17,995 bases of DNA, taken from an uncultured Clostridia bacterium. Its GTDB lineage: Bacteria; Bacillota; Clostridia; Christensenellales; CAG-314. The notes beneath the pieces are model-generated. The model was given only the letters and a program-made list of their open reading frames with translations, searched no databases and was not told the origin of the DNA. Position numbers and translations under genes: made by a program. Below, one piece after another: positions 14,195-17,995 of this stretch (its first letter is position 1; the number at the start of each line of letters is the position of its first letter). The stretch covers positions 1 to 17,995 of the forward strand of contig CAKPPA010000004.1 of the NCBI GenBank assembly GCA_934177025.1, written 5' to 3'.

Positions 14195-15324
14195 TTTTCT
14201 CTCCTTTCGTTACTGAAATAAAGTTGACCTTGTGCGCATACCGTAAAGCCGGAATCGGTTTTTTGTAGCGATTCGCCGTAGTAAAACAATGCGGGCGGCG
14301 TGCCGACTGCCGTTTGCGGATTGACGCAAATACACCAAAGATTGCCGTCAAAACGGTAGCAAATGTTTACTTCCCCCGCCGAAACGTACACTTCCTTGAC
14401 GTTTGTGACGGGATACGCCCCGATGTAGGAAAAATCCCCCGACGGTTGCCGCTTGTACAAAAGGCTTTTTCCGTCCTTGGCGCAAACAAGGTAGTTGCCC
14501 GTTTTGTCCGCCAAATACGCATCCGCCACGGGAATATCCGTGAACTCCGCCGAAGCAAAACTTTTTGACGAAAAATCCGTCGCTACGACGTACGTGCCTT
14601 TGTCCGTGCCGTACAAACATCGGTACTCGTCCCCTTGCCGAAGGAGCGTAAAGGCGCGCACCCCGTCGGCAAGCGGGACTTCCCGCGTTCCGTCGAAACA
14701 ACTTAGAACGTCCGCCTTGCGATAGCAAAGCAAAGGAGTTGCAACGGAAGGCAGGAAAAACAAAACAGCATCCGTCAGTTTTTCGTAACTGCGTTGATGA
14801 AAAAATCGGCCGTTTTCCCATCGAAAAAGTTCGCTTTTTTCCGACGTTAAAAGGGTGTAAAGGGCGTCGCTTTCGGCGGAAGTGATTTCGCTTGTGCTTG
14901 CCCTTTCCAACCCCTTGCCCGTAAAACGAAGGCGGCAATTCCTTACTTCGGCTTTTTGTTCGGACTGCGTTTCAAAATCCAATATCACTTTCAAATTTTT
15001 TTTGCCGAACGGAACTGCCTCCAATCGCCTTGCGATAACAAAAGTAAACGCACCTTGTTCCGTGCCGCTCCAAACGGGGACTCCGTCCAAAAGGACGCAT
15101 GCGGAAACTTTGCCGACACAAGTCCCTTCGATGAGTGCTTCCACCGTCAAAGCACCGCTTTGCTTCATGCGAAAGGAAAAATCCCTTTCCACGCCCTGCC
15201 CCTCGACCGCAAAGGCATTCAAACACCATTCCACGGTACGTTCCGCAGCAAAGGTACCTTCCAAAAACTGCAATCGTTTGAAAACGTCCTCCGTCCTGAC
15301 GTACGCTAATTTACCGTAATCCAT
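14191..15324 (-). CDS. Beta-rich phage-operon protein of unknown function (second propeller-like protein)
   Basis: 377 aa from the ATG at 15324 (MDYGKLAYVRTE). I prefer this to the longer frame because AGGAGG lies 5 bases upstream and the extra codons overlap the previous gene. The N-terminal half (about 20-140) looks like an all-beta sandwich (FRMKQSGALTVEALIEGTCVG, VLDFETQSEQKAEVRNCRLRF). The second half (about 185-375) has repeated strand-turn pieces such as YRCLYGTDKGTYVVATD, YLVCAKDGKSLLYKRQ and ICYRFDGNLWCICV, suggesting beta-propeller blades. No catalytic motif, signal peptide or membrane segment. It starts 8 bp after the hub-like gene and overlaps the coiled-coil gene by 4 bp. It may be a tail-hub, needle or receptor-side component; I do not recognise a family. 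Confidence 0.85.
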   Translation of the reverse strand: MDYGKLAYVRTEDVFKRLQFLEGTFAAERTVEWCLNAFAVEGQGVERDFSFRMKQSGALTVEALIEGTCVGKVSACVLLDGVPVWSGTEQGAFTFVIARRLEAVPFGKKNLKVILDFETQSEQKAEVRNCRLRFTGKGLERASTSEITSAESDALYTLLTSEKSELFRWENGRFFHQRSYEKLTDAVLFFLPSVATPLLCYRKADVLSCFDGTREVPLADGVRAFTLLRQGDEYRCLYGTDKGTYVVATDFSSKSFASAEFTDIPVADAYLADKTGNYLVCAKDGKSLLYKRQPSGDFSYIGAYPVTNVKEVYVSAGEVNICYRFDGNLWCICVNPQTAVGTPPALFYYGESLQKTDSGFTVCAQGQLYFSNERREK

Positions 15325-15332
15325 TTTTCCTC

Positions 15333-16808
15333 CTACGCTACGTCGTACACAATGACCGGTCGCACCAAGTACGCCTTGTCGCAATCGCTGTAAAAGCGAA
15401 ACTGAAACGTAGTGCCCAACAAATTAACGCGGCGGCAGGAATACTCGCTTTTTCCGCTGAAGTCGAAGGAATAAATTTGCCCGTCGCACTCCACTTCCAA
15501 CGTCACGTCGTAATGCGTTAACAAATAAATGCGTTTGACGTACTTTTTTCGTTCCGGACTGCCAAAGTCCGTGCGGCACGTTTGCCAGCATTTCGGCAGG
15601 GCTTTGGTAAAGGCTTTGCCGCTTTGCGTCAGCCTGCCTACCTTGCCCGAAAATTCATCCCGAAAACACAGGAGCAAGGAGCCGGCACGATCCGTGCGAA
15701 GTGCCAACAACGAGCATACGTCCACCCCGCGTGCCAAAAACACGTTGCCTTCCGCAATGTCGTACTGCAAAACGGAATTGTTGACGTAATCCGTTTTTTC
15801 GCACATGATTTTGCGGTCGTCGTGATAATTCAATCGCAACGCAAGGTAGTACTTTCCGTTAAAAAACACGCCTTTGGCGTGCGTGTTGTCGCAGTTACGG
15901 AACAGTAAGTCCAAGTTTTGCAACACTTTTGTCGTGGATAAGCCGTCGAATGCGTAAAGCCCGTCCTCCGCTAAAAACAAAATGCGATCGCCGCACACCG
16001 TGACGGTGTCGGGATAAATTTTGCCGCTGGACACAAACAACTGACTTGCGGAAAACTGCGTTTGATCCGCATACGCGGTGACGCGAGCAATGCCGTTGTT
16101 TCGGAACACGTACAAATAGTCCAAAAAACTGACGACTTTCAGCAAAGCACCGCGTTCGTCCACCATGTCGACGTAGCCTGCCCCGTCGGAGGAGACCTGC
16201 CAATTCGTCGGATCCAAATTATCGCTGAACCACAACGAATTCGGCTGCCCCTTGACGATGGCAAACAATCGCTCGTAATGCATGCACATGCTTGTGATTT
16301 TCGGCGCGGTGGCAATGCGTTTTACGGTTTGCCCGTCGTACACCGCCATACTGTCCTCGGCGGAGGAAAACACGATGACGTCCTTGCCGTTGAGGCGGTA
16401 ATTGACGGCTTCGGGAATTGCCGAAAAGGTTAAATCCCGAATCGCCACGGGCTGCGACGGCACGGCAAGGCTCATTTCGTACGCTTGCAAATCCGTCGTT
16501 AAAAAAATCAGCCGATCGTCAAACGTGCCGCCGTCGTCCTTTTTAAAATGCCAAACGTTTTGAATTTTTGTGCCGCTCGGAAAGGCAACGATTTCGTTTT
16601 TGCCCGCCGCATTCGAAAAGGTTAAATCCTCCGCCCCGAAATACTCCCGCAACGCACCGCTTTTTCCCTCGTAGTTGTAGCAAAGCGTGGCATACGCAAA
16701 CGGCAACAGGCGTTCGTCCTCCCGCGTGTTGATGCCGCCGCGAAAGTCGGCAAGCGTAACACGTTTTTCCGTCGGGCGTTTCACCCGAAGGGTTTTGCGG
16801 TAAATCAT
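15333..16808 (-). CDS. Putative phage neck/tail-hub protein (beta-propeller type)
   Basis: 491 aa from the ATG at 16808 (MIYRKTLRV). This start has AAGGAG at proper spacing and forms an ATGA overlap with the preceding stop; an in-frame ATG two codons upstream abuts the ribosome site and is less likely. Near residues 19-45, TLADFRGGINTREDERLLPFAYATLCYNYE matches the pattern of podovirus neck/hub proteins (D-F-GGIN, then L-P, then N-Y). Other typical pieces are NSLWFSDNLDPTNW, LYVFRNNGIARVTAY and RILFLAEDGLYAFDG, read as propeller blades. A C-terminal sandwich domain follows (WQTCRTDFGSPERKKYVKRIY to the end). By family analogy (P22 gp10-like packaged-DNA stabilisation proteins) it would join the head-tail adaptor to the tail. 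The assignment rests on pattern and gene order. Confidence 0.85.
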   Translation of the reverse strand: MIYRKTLRVKRPTEKRVTLADFRGGINTREDERLLPFAYATLCYNYEGKSGALREYFGAEDLTFSNAAGKNEIVAFPSGTKIQNVWHFKKDDGGTFDDRLIFLTTDLQAYEMSLAVPSQPVAIRDLTFSAIPEAVNYRLNGKDVIVFSSAEDSMAVYDGQTVKRIATAPKITSMCMHYERLFAIVKGQPNSLWFSDNLDPTNWQVSSDGAGYVDMVDERGALLKVVSFLDYLYVFRNNGIARVTAYADQTQFSASQLFVSSGKIYPDTVTVCGDRILFLAEDGLYAFDGLSTTKVLQNLDLLFRNCDNTHAKGVFFNGKYYLALRLNYHDDRKIMCEKTDYVNNSVLQYDIAEGNVFLARGVDVCSLLALRTDRAGSLLLCFRDEFSGKVGRLTQSGKAFTKALPKCWQTCRTDFGSPERKKYVKRIYLLTHYDVTLEVECDGQIYSFDFSGKSEYSCRRVNLLGTTFQFRFYSDCDKAYLVRPVIVYDVA

Positions 16809-17383
16809 ACCCATCTCCTTGCCGGAATGCGGATTTCCGACTTTTTGGAAACGCAACTTAAAAGCGCGTCCTTGTAGCGTTGTTCCCAAATGAGCGCATC
16901 CTCGTAAAGCCCGCTTATCATGCAATATTCCGCCGCCGTGCCGTAGGCAAACACGCGTTCGCCGATTTTGCCGGATTTGTAGTCCAATTCCTCAAAAAAG
17001 CCGCAATCGCTCGGGACGTAGGCGTACTTGACGCACACCGTCCCCGAAACCGTTTCCAGCCCGTCGGGAAGGACGTAAAATTTGACGCTTTTGCCGTAGG
17101 CATCCCGAATTTCCTTGACGTCCTGCAACACTTTGTCGAAATCGGCATAGGAAATCGCGCCGGTTGACGTTTCAAACGTTTGCTTACGTACCAACGGAAG
17201 ATAATCGCACGCAACCTCCTTGTACACTAGGTTCGCGCACCGATTGAGAAGTTGCAAGTCCTTGTTGATTTTCAGTTCCTCCTGCGCTTCCGCCGCGTGA
17301 TCGTCCGCAAAAATGCCGAGATCCAACAACTCGTGTTTTTGCAAAAACACACAAGTCAATTCCGTAATATCCTTTAGTTTCAT
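16805..17383 (-). CDS. Putative phage head-tail adaptor/connector protein
   Basis: 192 aa from the ATG at 17383 (MKLKDITELTC), chosen because AAAGGAG lies 4 bases upstream. The longer frame would run into the previous gene and has no such site. Helical N-terminus (KDLQLLNRCANLVYKEVACDYLPLV), a beta-rich middle (QTFETSTGAISYADFDKVLQDVKEIRD... VKFYVLPDGLETVSGTVCVKYAY), then a C-terminal helical pair (GERVFAYGTAAEYCMISGLYEDALIWEQRYKDALLSC). This helix-beta-helix layout and the next gene being hub-like fit podovirus gp4/gp11-type adaptors that sit under the portal. It overlaps both neighbours by 4 bp. No sequence-level family call is possible by eye. Confidence 0.8.
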   Translation of the reverse strand: MKLKDITELTCVFLQKHELLDLGIFADDHAAEAQEELKINKDLQLLNRCANLVYKEVACDYLPLVRKQTFETSTGAISYADFDKVLQDVKEIRDAYGKSVKFYVLPDGLETVSGTVCVKYAYVPSDCGFFEELDYKSGKIGERVFAYGTAAEYCMISGLYEDALIWEQRYKDALLSCVSKKSEIRIPARRWV

Positions 17384-17718
17384 AATTCTCCTTTCCGTAA
17401 CGACTCCTCGCACTCCGCTAAAATTCGATTTTTTTGCGCGGTTTCCAAACGCCGCTCCAATGCCGCATTTTCCTGTTCCATTTGCCGCAACAAGTCCTTC
17501 AGTCGCTCCACCCGCGTTTCGCAGGCCAGTTTTAGCGTTCGGCAATCCAACTCCTTGTACGGAACGGAAAACTGAAACGTGTTTTTTTGGCGCATGTGAT
17601 GCACTTCGTAGCGATCGTTTAAAAAATTGAACACCAAAAAGTAGCCGTCGTCGATTTCCTTTAAACGGTGCGAAATGTCGAATAAATCTTCCTCAATCAT
17701 TTTCAAATACGGTTGCAT
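17380..17718 (-). CDS. Small phage-operon protein with C-terminal coiled coil
   Basis: 112 aa from the ATG at 17718 (MQPYLKMIEEDL). The frame can be extended to a TTG at 17790, but that codon lies inside the previous gene without a ribosome site, and the extension would translate an A-rich tract plus a perfect hairpin. The ATG itself has no good Shine-Dalgarno; the nearest G-rich sequence is locked in the hairpin. The body has a compact alpha/beta-looking part (DISHRLKEIDDGYFLVFNF, RYEVHHMRQKNTFQFSVPYKELDCRTL) and a C-terminal helix (about 65-105, ERLKDLLRQMEQENAALERRLE) of coiled-coil type. I recall similar small proteins in clostridial phage clusters but cannot name a function. It ends with a 4-bp overlap on the adaptor gene. 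Confidence 0.75.
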   Translation of the reverse strand: MQPYLKMIEEDLFDISHRLKEIDDGYFLVFNFLNDRYEVHHMRQKNTFQFSVPYKELDCRTLKLACETRVERLKDLLRQMEQENAALERRLETAQKNRILAECEESLRKGEL

Positions 17719-17725
17719 TGTTTTA

Positions 17726-17747
17726 ACAGCCGCCTTGCGGCGGCTGT
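17726..17747. terminator. Perfect hairpin with T-runs on the plus strand, inside the phage operon
   Basis: ACAGCCGCC, 4-nt loop, GGCGGCTGT: a 9-bp GC-rich stem. On the plus strand it is followed by CCC-TTTTTT-CC-TTTTTT, the form of an intrinsic terminator for antisense transcription. On the minus (coding) strand an A-rich tract precedes it and only TAAAAC follows, so it should not stop the operon. It lies 8 nt before the ATG of the 112-aa gene and may affect that gene's translation. Confidence 0.55.
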
Positions 17748-17776
17748 CCCTTTTTTCCTTTTTTGTTTTTGTTTTG

Positions 17777-17971
17777 TTATTTTTCCGCAATGCCGGTAAT
17801 GACGGCTTGCCCGATTGGCTTGTCGCAAATCAGGTCCGCATACTTTACCAACGTGGCATTGTACACCGGTTTGTTCGGTTGTTGTTTAATGACGCGTCCG
17901 TCGTCGCCCTCGAGCCAACGCCAATCGCACAGTTGGTGCAAATTGAATTCGGACGTGTTTAAAAGATACAT
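17777..17971 (-). CDS. Small phage-operon protein, unknown function
   Basis: 64 aa, complete. The ATG at 17971 is preceded by GGAGGGG at 4 bases, a convincing start. The sequence is compact and soluble-looking, with an aromatic/acidic core (QLCDWRWLEGDDGRVIKQ) and a C-terminal ADLICDKPIGQAVITGIAEK. No signal peptide, membrane segment or known motif. It is first of the visible phage-like genes, in the position where small head-completion or decoration proteins lie between capsid and adaptor genes. About 58 bp, A-rich and with a hairpin, separate it from the next ATG. The upstream genes are beyond the window. Confidence 0.75.
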   Translation of the reverse strand: MYLLNTSEFNLHQLCDWRWLEGDDGRVIKQQPNKPVYNATLVKYADLICDKPIGQAVITGIAEK

Positions 17972-17995
17972 CGTCCCCTCCGGAGCGAAGCGATC

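Noticed and set aside
17719..17790. Extended N-terminus (TTG start) for the 112-aa phage-operon protein
   Set aside because: It starts inside the preceding gene without a ribosome site and would translate an A-rich tract and a perfect hairpin.

Overview
The window looks like chromosomal DNA of a Bacillota bacterium, most likely an uncultured member of Clostridia. Base composition is mid-range, with A/T-rich intergenic runs. Promoters are sigma-A-like, several with an extended -10, and Shine-Dalgarno sites are strong (GGAGG, AAGGAG). The gene set also fits: RNase J, single-gene RarA, and a TrmR/U32-peptidase pair. Every supported gene is on the minus strand, so transcription runs from high to low coordinates. 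I found no tRNA, rRNA, CRISPR array, integrase or transposase.

Housekeeping part (1-10,300), in transcription order. RNase J, a tRNA wobble-uridine methyltransferase (trmR/yrrM) and a U32-family tRNA hydroxylation protein form a tight operon behind a consensus promoter. Next come rarA, a two-gene ABC exporter (ATPase then permease), tyrS, and a YigZ/IMPACT protein cut by the left edge. A 37-bp sequence covering the end of rarA is duplicated 64 bp downstream, where it forms most of the leader of the ABC ATPase gene.

Membrane-protein part (10,357-12,126). Two multi-pass membrane proteins of unknown function sit 9 bp apart behind their own promoter and end at a good intrinsic terminator. Their C-terminal halves appear related to each other. 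Upstream is a 480-bp gap filled largely by a pyrimidine-rich tandem repeat, then a YjbR/MmcQ-family gene broken by a single-base shift at an A7 run.

Phage-derived part (13,235-17,971, continuing past the right edge). Six tightly packed genes, three of whose junctions are ATGA overlaps, resemble the head-completion and tail-hub block of a podovirus-like phage. They comprise two small proteins, a putative head-tail adaptor, a putative beta-propeller neck/hub protein, a second beta-rich protein and a large coiled-coil protein. The block ends at a very strong terminator directly followed by ordinary host genes, with no lysis, tail-fibre or integration genes on this side. It is either the distal end of a prophage or a domesticated particle locus, and it is the best candidate here for an undescribed system. 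A short repeat built on TAAAACC recurs at the 3' end of this block and at the end of rarA.
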